A DNA stretch of 35,320 nt from contig CAZZCU010000023.1 in NCBI GenBank assembly GCA_964652825.1, forward strand, positions 1-35,320. The letters run 5' to 3'. Below, piece by piece: positions 7,940 through 16,179 of this stretch. This DNA is from CAZZCU01 sp964652825. GTDB lineage: Bacteria; Bdellovibrionota_B; Oligoflexia; Oligoflexales; CAZZCU01. Each line of letters begins with the position of its first letter. The stretch's first letter is position 1. The notes below the pieces were generated by a model. The model was not told the origin of the DNA, made no database searches, and saw nothing but the letters and a program-made list of their open reading frames with translations. Made by a program: the position numbers and the translations under genes.

Positions 7940-9145
7940 TTAACTCCTTGGCTCCAGCACTTTGCCCGGTGCTGAAGAACGGATTCGCGTCACGGTTTCA
8001 TAGAGGACTTTGACAACCTGATCCGCTTCTTCAGCGCCGCTACGGGCACCAAAGCTGACCCGCACCGAATTGAGCGCCACGATTTCGTCATAGCCCATGG
8101 CCTGCAGCACATGGCTAGGTCGCCCCAGGCCGGATGAACAAGCGCTGCCACTGGCCGCCTCCAGACCCGCCAGATCGAGATTAATCAACAGGTCATCACC
8201 AGCAATACCTTCCACGTGAAAGTTCACCGTATTAGCCAGACCATGATGTGGCTCGCCATGGATCACCATTCCTGGGATCTCAGCCAGCCTCTGCAAAAGG
8301 CGATCGCGCGCCTGTGTGAACGACGGCGTTGACCACGGACGCTCCACCGCCAAATCGCGACAACGCAGCCCCAGCGAGATAATGCCCGGCAAGTTCTCCG
8401 TTCCCGGCCGGCGACCACGCTCCTGGCCACCGCCGGCACAAAGCAGCCGCAATTTACTGCCACCTTTTAAAAACAAGGCACCCACACCTTTTAACGAACC
8501 AATCTTATGCCCGGAGAAGGCCGCACTATCGACAAGCTTGCATAAACCGCTGACGGCGATATCCAGGCGACCAAGTGCTTGTACCGCATCGATATGAATA
8601 TGGACTCGCGATGCGCGTTCACGAATCTGCCGCGCCAGCTCAATCACCGGATTGATCGCCCCGACTTCATTATTCGCCCAAATGATACAAACCAACGCTG
8701 TATCAGCGCGCAAGCTACGTATGAGTTGTTCACGATCAACAACGCCAGAACGATCAACTGGAACCACGTCCAGATCGATGAGTTCACGCTCCCGCATCAA
8801 GCTCACGACATCCCGCACCGAAGGATGCTCGGCGGCAGTGATCACCACGTGCGGCAAAACACCACCCGCGCCGCGCCCGCCACCAACGACGCCCTGAATA
8901 ACCAGGTTATTGCTCTCGGTCGCACCCGACGTAAACACGATCTGCGGTGCTTCCGCGCCCAATAAAGTCGCCACCGCCATGCGTGCTTCTTCCAAAGCTA
9001 TTTTGGCCCGACGTCCGGATGCATGCTGACTACTCGGATTCGCATCCACATCCACAAGCTTCTCGCCAAGCGCACGAAAATGCTCCATCGCCAGTGGCAC
9101 GGTTGCATTATGATCTAAATATAAACGTGATTTTTGCATATTCAT
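7940..9145 (-). CDS. Cysteine desulfurase (NifS/IscS family)
   Basis: Pyridoxal-phosphate enzyme that removes sulfur from L-cysteine as an enzyme-bound persulfide, feeding iron-sulfur cluster assembly or tRNA thiolation. In 401 residues it shows the N-terminal YLDHNATVP, the cofactor-stacking His107 (AAEHPSV), Asp186 (HIDAVQ), the Schiff-base lysine Lys214 in SGHK and the persulfide-forming Cys336 in SGSACSSG. The motif RRPGTENLPGI is typical. The start is 8 bases after the lon stop, so the two genes are probably co-transcribed. No IscU, IscR or SufE gene is adjacent, so the sulfur acceptor is unknown, and I give no iscS/nifS symbol. Class V aminotransferase relatives lack the Cys loop and are excluded. 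Confidence 0.92.
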   Translation of the reverse strand: MNMQKSRLYLDHNATVPLAMEHFRALGEKLVDVDANPSSQHASGRRAKIALEEARMAVATLLGAEAPQIVFTSGATESNNLVIQGVVGGGRGAGGVLPHVVITAAEHPSVRDVVSLMRERELIDLDVVPVDRSGVVDREQLIRSLRADTALVCIIWANNEVGAINPVIELARQIRERASRVHIHIDAVQALGRLDIAVSGLCKLVDSAAFSGHKIGSLKGVGALFLKGGSKLRLLCAGGGQERGRRPGTENLPGIISLGLRCRDLAVERPWSTPSFTQARDRLLQRLAEIPGMVIHGEPHHGLANTVNFHVEGIAGDDLLINLDLAGLEAASGSACSSGLGRPSHVLQAMGYDEIVALNSVRVSFGARSGAEEADQVVKVLYETVTRIRSSAPGKVLEPRS

Positions 9146-9153
9146 CGCCGACT

Positions 9154-11616
9154 TTATTGACGTGTGGTCGGCTCGACCGCCGGTACCGTAAAACTATAAT
9201 CCAAACTAAAGTCATCGGCGTGCTCGGTATTTACCAGTCCCGCCAGACGCAATACTTCGCTCATCGTTTGTACCGGGAACACTTCCACCTCGCGCAACAC
9301 GCTCACCGGAACATCTTCGAGATCGCGCAAATTCGCATACGGCATAATAATGCGTCGTTTGCCATAACGATGCGCCGCCAACAATTTTTCTTTAATGCCG
9401 CCAACCGGCAACACTTGCCCGCGCAACGTGACTTCGCCGGTCATCGCCATATCCGACGGCAGAGCAATGCGCTTTAACGCGCTCACGGCCGCCGCCAGCA
9501 CCGCCACGCCGGCGCTCGGTCCGTCTTTCGGTGTCGCGCCATCGGGAAAATGCACGTGAATCTTGCTGTCCTCGATACGCTCGACCGGAAACTGCAACTC
9601 CGTCGCATTTGCCAAAATATAGGTCGTCACCGCCTGCACGCTTTCCTGCATGACTTTGCCGAGACTACCCGTGAGCTGTACGCGGCCTTTACCCGGCCCC
9701 AGGTAAACAATACTCGCTTCGATGTACATGATCTCGCCACCAAAGTCGGTATAGGCCAAGCCAACAGCAACGCCTGGTGTTAAAACACGATCACGCGGCT
9801 CATCAATATAACGCGCGACACCCAGCCACTTGTGCAAAGAATTTTCGTCAATAACCGGACTTTGCCGCAGCGATCGCTCGACCACGCCTTTAACGATCTT
9901 GCGCGCAATACGCGTCAGCTCCTGCTTTAACTGCCGCACGCCTGCTTCGCGCGTATAGAAATTAATGATCGCCCGAAGCGCCGCATCCGAAAGCCGCAGT
10001 TGCTTCGCCGTTAAACGCAAATCCTTGCGTAACGACGGCAACAGGTGGCGCTTGGCGATCTCCAACTTTTCCTGCTCGGTATAACTACTGAGCTCGACAA
10101 CTTCCATGCGATCACGCAACGGTGCTGGAATCGCGCCCAGGTCATTGGCCGTAGCGATAAACACGACGTGCGACAAATCAAAAGGCACGCCAAGATAATG
10201 ATCCGTAAAGTGCTGATTCTGTTCCGGGTCCAATACTTCCAGCAGCGCCGCGGCGACATCACCACGCGCGTCACGACCGGCTTTATCGATTTCATCGAGC
10301 AGCATAACCGGCGCGCGCGACTTGGCCTGCTTTAATCCCTGAATAATTTTGCCGGGCATGGCGGCGATGTATGTGCGCCGATGACCGCGAATCTCAGCTT
10401 CATCGCGCACACCACCCAAAGCGATGCGCACGAACGAACGGCCCAAACCAGCGGCAATCGATTGCGCGAGCGAGGTCTTGCCAACACCTGGTGGTCCAAC
10501 CAGCAACAGAATTTGTCCGCGCGAAGATTTGCTGTGTCGCATCACCGCCAGATGTTCAACGATGCGTTCCTTGACTTTATCAAGACCAAAATGTGCGCGT
10601 TGCAATACTTCGCTGGCCTTGCGCAGACTCGGCATACTCGGCACTTTCGCTGACCAGGGCAAATCCTTCAGCGTAAATAAATATGTGTGCGACACCATAT
10701 ACTCGGACGAACCGGGACTCATACTGGCAAGTCGTTCGAGCTCGTCGTCAACGATCTCACGCACCGCATCCGGCAGCGCCAACGCCGCGAACTCCTCCGC
10801 CAGTACATCGACGTCCTGGCCGGCACCCTCCATCTCACCAAGCTCCTGCTTGATAGCGCGAATCTGTTCGCGTAGGAAAAACCGGCGATGTGTGTCATGC
10901 AAGTCGCTGGTAACCTGCTCGGAAATCTCGCTCGATAGTTTGGTTAGTTCGCGCTCTCGGCTCAACCATTTCTGCAGACAACGCATGCGCTCACGCACCG
11001 ACCCGAGCGCGAGATAATCGAGTTTCTCGCGCGTCGTCAAAGTCAGATGCGGTACGACCAGATCACAAATGATCTGTGGGTCATCGGTGTTCTCGACTGC
11101 TGCGCGCAATTCCTCGGCGATTCCGGGATGCGCACGCAACGCCCGCGTCGCCGTCGCTTGCAACGCGCGCACGCTCGCCATAAAGCGATCCGTATGTTTG
11201 AAAGGTTTATCCGCCAGATGCTGGACCGTTGCCTGAAAACGCGCACCTTGCTGATGAATCGCCTTAACGGCGATACGACGCAGACCTTTGAGTACCAGAC
11301 CGATCTTGCCGTCCGGCAAGCGCAGCAAACTAACTAATACGGCTTCTGTCGCCAACGCCGCCCATACCGGTTCTTTGCCGGTTTCTATCTGTACCTGCGA
11401 GATAACGGCAAAATTCTGACCGCGTTTTTGCAAGCGACGCAAATCAGCTTCCTTGTAATCCTCGCAATCAAAATAAGGCAAATTGTTGCCCGGTATCAGC
11501 ACCGACTCGCCAAGACGCAAAACCGGCAATACAAATTCATCGCCGGTGAACACCAAGTCCGGATACAACGTTGCTTCGATAGCGGTGAGCTTATTTGTGC
11601 CGCGTTTGCGTGCCAC
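9154..11616 (-). CDS. lon: ATP-dependent protease Lon (LonA type)
   Basis: Cytosolic AAA+ serine protease that degrades misfolded and regulatory proteins. The start is placed at the GTG at 11616 (820 residues), because GGAGG lies 5 bases upstream; a TTG at 11628 is also in frame but sits on that site. In 820-residue numbering: N-terminal LON substrate domain (about 25-210), coiled helical segment, Walker A GPPGVGKT (374-381), Walker B LLDEID (439-444), sensor-type arginines, and a C-terminal protease domain with catalytic Ser701 in PKDGPSAG and Lys744 in GIKEK, the correct 43-residue spacing. Length is normal. A promoter candidate lies upstream, and cysteine desulfurase follows 8 bases after the stop. 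Confidence 0.95.
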   Translation of the reverse strand: MARKRGTNKLTAIEATLYPDLVFTGDEFVLPVLRLGESVLIPGNNLPYFDCEDYKEADLRRLQKRGQNFAVISQVQIETGKEPVWAALATEAVLVSLLRLPDGKIGLVLKGLRRIAVKAIHQQGARFQATVQHLADKPFKHTDRFMASVRALQATATRALRAHPGIAEELRAAVENTDDPQIICDLVVPHLTLTTREKLDYLALGSVRERMRCLQKWLSRERELTKLSSEISEQVTSDLHDTHRRFFLREQIRAIKQELGEMEGAGQDVDVLAEEFAALALPDAVREIVDDELERLASMSPGSSEYMVSHTYLFTLKDLPWSAKVPSMPSLRKASEVLQRAHFGLDKVKERIVEHLAVMRHSKSSRGQILLLVGPPGVGKTSLAQSIAAGLGRSFVRIALGGVRDEAEIRGHRRTYIAAMPGKIIQGLKQAKSRAPVMLLDEIDKAGRDARGDVAAALLEVLDPEQNQHFTDHYLGVPFDLSHVVFIATANDLGAIPAPLRDRMEVVELSSYTEQEKLEIAKRHLLPSLRKDLRLTAKQLRLSDAALRAIINFYTREAGVRQLKQELTRIARKIVKGVVERSLRQSPVIDENSLHKWLGVARYIDEPRDRVLTPGVAVGLAYTDFGGEIMYIEASIVYLGPGKGRVQLTGSLGKVMQESVQAVTTYILANATELQFPVERIEDSKIHVHFPDGATPKDGPSAGVAVLAAAVSALKRIALPSDMAMTGEVTLRGQVLPVGGIKEKLLAAHRYGKRRIIMPYANLRDLEDVPVSVLREVEVFPVQTMSEVLRLAGLVNTEHADDFSLDYSFTVPAVEPTTRQ

Positions 11617-11652
11617 CAGGGCCTCCAAGGGTATTTACCCTACATGGAGGCA

Positions 11653-11681
11653 CACATATGGGCTAAACCGGCTGGTGTCAA
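11653..11681 (-). promoter_or_regulatory. Candidate lon promoter
   Basis: On the minus strand, a perfect TTGACA (11676-11681) is followed after 17 bases by TATGTG (11653-11658). It sits between the stop of the RelA/SpoT-like gene (11705) and the lon start (11616), leaving a leader of about 30 bases. The -10 box matches only its first three bases. No heat-shock operator is evident. Confidence 0.45.
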
Positions 11682-11704
11682 GCCAAGGGGTCGCCCCCTT
11701 GTGA

Positions 11705-12967
11705 TTACTGAAGAATTTCGGCCAAAACCCGGCGACGCGCCGTGCGAATCTGCGAGGCTTTGTAGCGATCATGAGCGGCATCGCCGGCCTTATTGTCGCT
11801 ATAGGCCTGCTGGTCCATGATCTGAATCTCAAAGGGAACAAACACCCGAACATCCTGCTCGTCCTGCAACGTGTGCCATTGCAACAACCAGTCTTTCAGT
11901 TCGTTCACCACCGCTACTTTCTCCGGGCTAAAGGTACTACCGGTCATCTCGTCCAGCTTACGCGCCCAGCCCATGGTGGGATTGGGCATATTCACCAGAT
12001 AACGACAGGTCAACTGAATGGAGCGATAATTATGTCCGGTGTGCGGATTGGCGCTGACACTCTCTGTCTTGCGTGTCTTTTCAGACACCGCCGGCACGGA
12101 GGCGCGGTCCAACAGATGCAAGAACTCCTGCTGCGTCAACTTACCAGTGCTGATCATATCGTTAAGCATAACGATGCCATCTTTAAACTTGTCAGCATCA
12201 ATCAAAGTATTACGTGAACGCGCGGGATTACAGTTAGGAAACGTTACGATATGATAAGCCTGCAAACATTTGACCACCAGCATGACATCGCTAAGATGCT
12301 TAGTAACAATGCGCACTCCCAGCAGATCATAAATCGTCTCGGCGACATTGCCGCGTTTATGCAACAGCTTCAGGATAATGGATTCGCGGCTTTTGCCATC
12401 CTTCCAATCGAGTTGCACCAGTTCAACGGCCTCATCGCCACTGCCCAGATACAAACGCTGATCAGCGCGGGTTTCCATGTGCTTGGTAAAGCGTTGTTGA
12501 ATACTTTTACGAGCTGTTTCCAAGCCGATCACCCGCCAGAAACCTTCGATATGCGCGATCGTGTGCATAACCCGCAAAATCGCGCATGACCACTTGGCCA
12601 GATCATCGCGCGCATCGTCGGCAGCGGATGCATGCAAGAGCAACCGCACCGGATCAGGATTAGTCAATAACTCGGCGGGCGGACGTAAACCGACCTGCCA
12701 CTCTTGAGGCATCAAGAAACGCTCGATAAATAACACGGCTTCGATAAAGATCGCATGCAACTTGCGACGATCAGCAGCCTCATCGACATTGTAGCCGTAG
12801 CTGGCGAGAAAATTACGTGCCGAGTCCGCATTCAGAAAATCAAGACGCGGCAAATCGATCGACGAGTCACCGCCGATAAGGACATCCATTACCGGCCAGT
12901 TAAAATTCCACAAGCGCGACAATCGTTCGCGTTCGGTATGATTTAATGGCACTTGCGACCCCTGCAT
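11705..12967 (-). CDS. Divergent RelA/SpoT-like nucleotidyltransferase-fold protein
   Basis: Protein of 420 residues whose C-terminal half resembles the (p)ppGpp synthetase domain of RelA/SpoT. The correspondences read in order: GKSRESIILKLLHKRG (191-206), IYDLLGVRIV (212-221, with metal-ligand-like Asp214), NYRSIQLT (313-320, with the guanine-stacking-like Tyr314), and FEIQIMDQQAY (379-389, with Glu380) followed by AGDAAHDRYK. The usual His of YRSxH is Gln318, and the Arg of EIQIRT is Met384, so activity is uncertain. The N-terminal 180 residues are helical and unfamiliar; no HD hydrolase motif, TGS or ACT domain is seen. It may belong to an uncharacterised deltaproteobacterial family I recall as TIGR04552, from memory only. 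An alternative GTG start at 12952 has AGGGG 6 bases upstream. Confidence 0.65.
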   Translation of the reverse strand: MQGSQVPLNHTERERLSRLWNFNWPVMDVLIGGDSSIDLPRLDFLNADSARNFLASYGYNVDEAADRRKLHAIFIEAVLFIERFLMPQEWQVGLRPPAELLTNPDPVRLLLHASAADDARDDLAKWSCAILRVMHTIAHIEGFWRVIGLETARKSIQQRFTKHMETRADQRLYLGSGDEAVELVQLDWKDGKSRESIILKLLHKRGNVAETIYDLLGVRIVTKHLSDVMLVVKCLQAYHIVTFPNCNPARSRNTLIDADKFKDGIVMLNDMISTGKLTQQEFLHLLDRASVPAVSEKTRKTESVSANPHTGHNYRSIQLTCRYLVNMPNPTMGWARKLDEMTGSTFSPEKVAVVNELKDWLLQWHTLQDEQDVRVFVPFEIQIMDQQAYSDNKAGDAAHDRYKASQIRTARRRVLAEILQ

Positions 12968-13043
12968 GCTTTGCTATCGCAAACTATGATAAAATACTTA
13001 CTGTCCTTTTGTTATGATTAATTATCCAGCGCCGGATAAAATA

Positions 13044-13661
13044 ATGAGAAACATTCATTCGCGACTCAGCATGGCTTTCGCCATTATCAGTCTCAGCGTC
13101 TGCCAGATTATCGGTCCGGCTAATACGCTGACTGCCGCGAGCCCGCCCAAAAAAGAGGACAAACCCGCAACCGACGACGCGGAAAGCGCCAAGGCGCCGA
13201 CCCAACGCGATACTTACGAAATCACCACACGCTATAAACACGAATGGATCAAAATGCCGCCCATCAGCGGCAAAAGTATTCTCGATAACGACACCATTGC
13301 TTACAAACACCAACCTGGTTATGCCACCGTGGTTTTTTTTCTCGCTTCGTGGTGCGAGCCGTGCCAGCAACTGACACCAAGTTTTTTGGCTATTGAGAAG
13401 AAGTTTGCGCGTCTGCCGGTGAAATTTATCTACATCTTTACCAGCGACACCATGCAAGACGCTCAGGGCTTCGCCAAAGAATACAAAGTCCCTTCAGGCA
13501 TTCTGGCTACTCACGAAGTCCTGCGCGATTATCACGGACCGGAACTGCCGGCGTTATACGTCGGTGATCGTCACAACTGGATAGCAAAAAGATTCCTAAA
13601 AGCTGATCGTGCCAGCCTCCAGGAACTCGACGAATTTTTAACCTTGATTACGAGTTTCTAG
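13044..13661 (+). CDS. Exported thioredoxin-like protein
   Basis: Thiol-disulfide protein of 205 residues if the ATG at 13044 is used (an in-frame ATG at 13014 would add 10 residues before the signal peptide). The N terminus MRNIHSRLSMAFAIISLSV and following residues look like a signal peptide. A charged linker rich in Lys, Asp and Ala follows. The thioredoxin fold starts near residue 90, with FFLASWCEPCQQ (active-site Cys104 and Cys107) and a cis-proline candidate in GPELPALYVG. Length and motif resemble TlpA/ResA-type periplasmic reductases. Its partner is unknown; the ccm genes lie about 4 kb away and include their own CcmG. It ends convergently, sharing its stop bases with the next gene. 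Confidence 0.8.
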   Translation: MRNIHSRLSMAFAIISLSVCQIIGPANTLTAASPPKKEDKPATDDAESAKAPTQRDTYEITTRYKHEWIKMPPISGKSILDNDTIAYKHQPGYATVVFFLASWCEPCQQLTPSFLAIEKKFARLPVKFIYIFTSDTMQDAQGFAKEYKVPSGILATHEVLRDYHGPELPALYVGDRHNWIAKRFLKADRASLQELDEFLTLITSF

Positions 13662-14014
13662 CCGCCGGATTCCAGTGAAGAGGTTGATTGCACCATTTCC
13701 GGGTGCCAACGCAGGCGGATTTTAATCAGATCGTAGTTCTTGTCGTTTTTATTCTGATTGACCATCGTGCCGAGCGGCGTGCGGCGCTCACCGGCGATGG
13801 ATGTCTCTTCAAAATCGATCTTACTTTTATCAGATTTCTTAGCCTGAGCCTCGCGGACGATGTGGCGCTCCCGTACACCTTTACCGCCGGCAGCTTTGCC
13901 TGACGACGCTTTGGCGCTACTACCCGCCTTGGCTTTATTATTTTTTTTTGCAAGCGTTGGCGTGGCAATCGCCAAACCAACCATTACCAGCAACCATTTA
14001 AGAGTAAAATTCAT
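13658..14014 (-). CDS. Small exported basic protein, unknown function
   Basis: Predicted 118-residue protein. The ATG at 14014 is chosen because GGAGG (14022-14026) lies 7 bases upstream; a longer frame to 14053 lacks this. Residues 1-22 (LKWLLVMVGLAIATPTLA) form a signal peptide with an ALA-like cleavage site. The next about 25 residues are low-complexity, rich in Lys, Ala, Ser and Gly. The C-terminal part is more complex (IDFEETSIAGERRTPLGTM, then NYDLIKIRLRWHPEMV) and may be the conserved functional part. I recognise no family. The stop codon overlaps that of the facing thioredoxin-like gene in the palindrome CTAG. Confidence 0.7.
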   Translation of the reverse strand: MNFTLKWLLVMVGLAIATPTLAKKNNKAKAGSSAKASSGKAAGGKGVRERHIVREAQAKKSDKSKIDFEETSIAGERRTPLGTMVNQNKNDKNYDLIKIRLRWHPEMVQSTSSLESGG

Positions 14015-14180
14015 AAGATTACCTCCGCGAGGGGATCGTTTACTTATCGGCAAAACCCCGAAAAACTTGAGGGAAAACGGCTATTTTATCAATATACCCA
14101 GTACATCAGGCAGGATAGCCGCACCGCCCTCTATGATAGCACCAAATAAGCGATCCAATATACCAGGCAAAGCTTGCCCG

Positions 14181-14209
14181 CTGACAGTAGCTGTCGATAC
14201 CTTCATAAT
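14181..14209 (+). promoter_or_regulatory. Sigma70-type promoter for the TolB-like module
   Basis: CTGACA (14181-14186) and CATAAT (14204-14209) each match the consensus at five of six positions and are separated by exactly 17 bases. Transcription would start near 14216, about 35 bases before the ATG at 14252. A small dyad GACAG-TAG-CTGTC (14183-14195) overlaps the -35 box and could be an operator. Confidence 0.6.
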
Positions 14210-14251
14210 TAATGGAGATCCTTCACGCATCCCTTGAATCGGAGATTATTT

Positions 14252-15232
14252 ATGCGGACGTTTTTTGCCCGCGCCCAAACATGTGCACACTCGGCCTGGC
14301 GTGCCCTGATCTGTGCGTCGCTGCTGAGCTTGAGTTTCAGCAGTCCAGGTTTGAGCGTTACCAAAGGTCCAGCGATCTGGATGCGTCTGACCGGTGGCGC
14401 GCAACATCTGCAAATGGATCCTCGCGGCAACTTCCTCGCCTATAGCAATCCCGACAGCATGGCGTTATATCTACTCAACATCAAAACGTCCGAAATTTTT
14501 GAAATCACCAAACATCGCGTTGATCAGGCGTTTTTCTTTGCTCCGGACGGCTGCCGTTTGTTCTATCGCGAGATGTACAAAGCTGATAGCGACGCGATTC
14601 ATAGCGAGTTGCAGGCGTATGATTGCGCGCTCAAAAAATCAATCTCGCTAGCAAAACTTCCGCACGTGACTGGTCTGCTCAGTTTTGATCCGCGTGATAT
14701 GCGCATGCATTTGTTTCACCCCCAAGGCATTCACACGCAACGCTTGCATTTTCCCGGCGAACGATTAGCGCGCTGGCAGGAAAAACCCCAAAGCGAGCAC
14801 GGCAAATGGATCGCCACTCAAAAGGGCATCCTGTGGCTAACCAACGAAGGCACAAAAATGCGCAAAATGCAGGATGATGGTTACGACGTGCAGTCCTTTG
14901 ATATTTCGCCGGACGGACAAAGCATCGTGTGGGCTACCACCGCCGAACAGATCTACACCAGCCGCATGGGCAAACAACCACAACTACTTGCCGAAGGCCT
15001 TGATCCGCGTTGGCATCCGTTTGCCAAGAAAATCGCCTTTGCGGCGCCCCGCAAACTCGGCCACGTCACTATCGACCACGATCTTAAAGTCGTCGATCTT
15101 AATGGCACCGGTCAATTTGTGACGAACACTCCCGGCTCACCCGAACGATCGCCGGTCTGGAATCCCAACGGCAAAGAAATCATTTGTACCCGCGTCAATA
15201 GCACTGATCTTTTTAAAATCGAGCTACGTTAG
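14252..15232 (+). CDS. TolB-like beta-propeller protein, exported
   Basis: Protein of 326 residues. GGAG lies about 8 bases before the ATG at 14252; an upstream in-frame TTG at 14234 precedes that site and is less likely. A signal peptide covers roughly residues 1-38 (ALICASLLSLSFSSPGLS). The body contains repeated propeller blades of WD40/TolB type, e.g. LQMDPRGNFLAYSNPD, FDISPDGQSIVWAT, LDPRWHPFAKKIAFAA and SPVWNPNGKEIICTR; the D/NP-x-G-K-x-I pattern is diagnostic of PD40-like repeats. TolB itself is periplasmic and acts with Pal, but no tol genes are near and the protein lacks the TolB N-terminal domain. The next gene starts 3 bases after its stop, suggesting an operon. Confidence 0.78.
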   Translation: MRTFFARAQTCAHSAWRALICASLLSLSFSSPGLSVTKGPAIWMRLTGGAQHLQMDPRGNFLAYSNPDSMALYLLNIKTSEIFEITKHRVDQAFFFAPDGCRLFYREMYKADSDAIHSELQAYDCALKKSISLAKLPHVTGLLSFDPRDMRMHLFHPQGIHTQRLHFPGERLARWQEKPQSEHGKWIATQKGILWLTNEGTKMRKMQDDGYDVQSFDISPDGQSIVWATTAEQIYTSRMGKQPQLLAEGLDPRWHPFAKKIAFAAPRKLGHVTIDHDLKVVDLNGTGQFVTNTPGSPERSPVWNPNGKEIICTRVNSTDLFKIELR

Positions 15233-15235
15233 ATC

Positions 15236-16084
15236 ATGGCAAACTTCGTTGTACCAATGCTATTTGCCGCCAATGCCCTGCTCACTGACGGCATGACCGA
15301 AGCACAACGATTAAATGCCCTCAAGCCATTCATCACACCACCGCCAGGCTCCACACTCAAGCTGGCCGACTATGAAATTCGCGACCGCAAAGCCCAAGAT
15401 GGCATGAAGCTGCGGGGATTCATTCACTTCAATCCACCCAAAGGCACTTGCTTCACTGTCACCCGTTGGCGCGATCAGGATGACGACGTCATCTGCAAAG
15501 CCAGGGAACTCAGCTTCAGCGTCAAAGATCTCGATGCCGCCGGCCGGCTGCGCTGGCACATCAGTACCGGCGGCAAGGACTTTGGTCAGGAATATATCTG
15601 GCATTCACCATATCGAGCCGCACAAGTTATCAGAGCCGGCAACGATAAAGCCCATGAGCCGACCGAGCTGGCTCTGTTAAACTGCAAAGCCGAAGTCCTG
15701 CCCGAACATTTTCAGATTGTTTTGCATCTGCATCGCAATCGTTACTGGACGATTCGTTTCCCCAAAACCGGCGCGAAAAAACCTAGCACCGCCACCGATA
15801 CCGTTAACAGCGATAGCAAAGGCGACAGCAACGAAACCGCCAAACCAGCAACGACAAAAGCTGCCTTGGAACGCTGGCAGTTGAATCCCGAACGAGCCTT
15901 CTGGATGTCGGCCACCAACTTTCGCGCCTCCGATACGCCACCAGGTATTAACGGTGAATGCCTCTATGAGTTCAAACAAGCAGCACGCGATCCCGACAGC
16001 GGCTGGTTAGAGTGCCACAATACCGACCTGTATGACGTGGTTTTTGTACATTTACCATGCGCCAAAGACCTACCAATCGATTGA
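15236..16084 (+). CDS. Conserved-looking protein of unknown function
   Basis: Protein of 282 residues, not recognised. The ATG at 15236 is 3 bases after the stop of the propeller gene and has no clear ribosome-binding site, so translation is probably coupled. The N terminus MANFVVPMLFAANALLTDG could be a short or weak export signal. It has five cysteines in the mature part, including GTCFTVTRWRDQDDDVIC and NGECLYEF...WLECHNTD, consistent with disulfides outside the cytoplasm. A low-complexity Thr/Asp/Ser/Lys/Ala linker (about 180-210) separates two similar-sized parts. The context, between a periplasmic propeller and an outer-membrane protein, suggests an envelope role, but this is inference only. 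Confidence 0.65.
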   Translation: MANFVVPMLFAANALLTDGMTEAQRLNALKPFITPPPGSTLKLADYEIRDRKAQDGMKLRGFIHFNPPKGTCFTVTRWRDQDDDVICKARELSFSVKDLDAAGRLRWHISTGGKDFGQEYIWHSPYRAAQVIRAGNDKAHEPTELALLNCKAEVLPEHFQIVLHLHRNRYWTIRFPKTGAKKPSTATDTVNSDSKGDSNETAKPATTKAALERWQLNPERAFWMSATNFRASDTPPGINGECLYEFKQAARDPDSGWLECHNTDLYDVVFVHLPCAKDLPID

Positions 16085-16179
16085 TTTATTTGTCTTTTTG
16101 ATAAAACCTCTCAATTTCCCAACCATATTGCCGACATCCTCGGTAGGGCGCGCTTTTACTGCGTCCTGCGAGGATCCAC

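Noticed and set aside
8579..8965. Plus-strand frame of 128 residues opposite the cysteine desulfurase gene.
   Set aside because: It lies wholly antisense to a gene with intact catalytic motifs and resembles no protein.
10424..11017. Plus-strand frame of 197 residues opposite lon.
   Set aside because: Its Ser/Arg-rich composition is what antisense translation of lon codons produces; no initiation site or family match.
11685..11700. Hairpin AAGGGG-TCGC-CCCCTT after the RelA/SpoT-like gene, considered as a terminator.
   Set aside because: The stem is only six pairs, and no T-run follows on the minus strand; the sequence continues directly into the proposed lon promoter.
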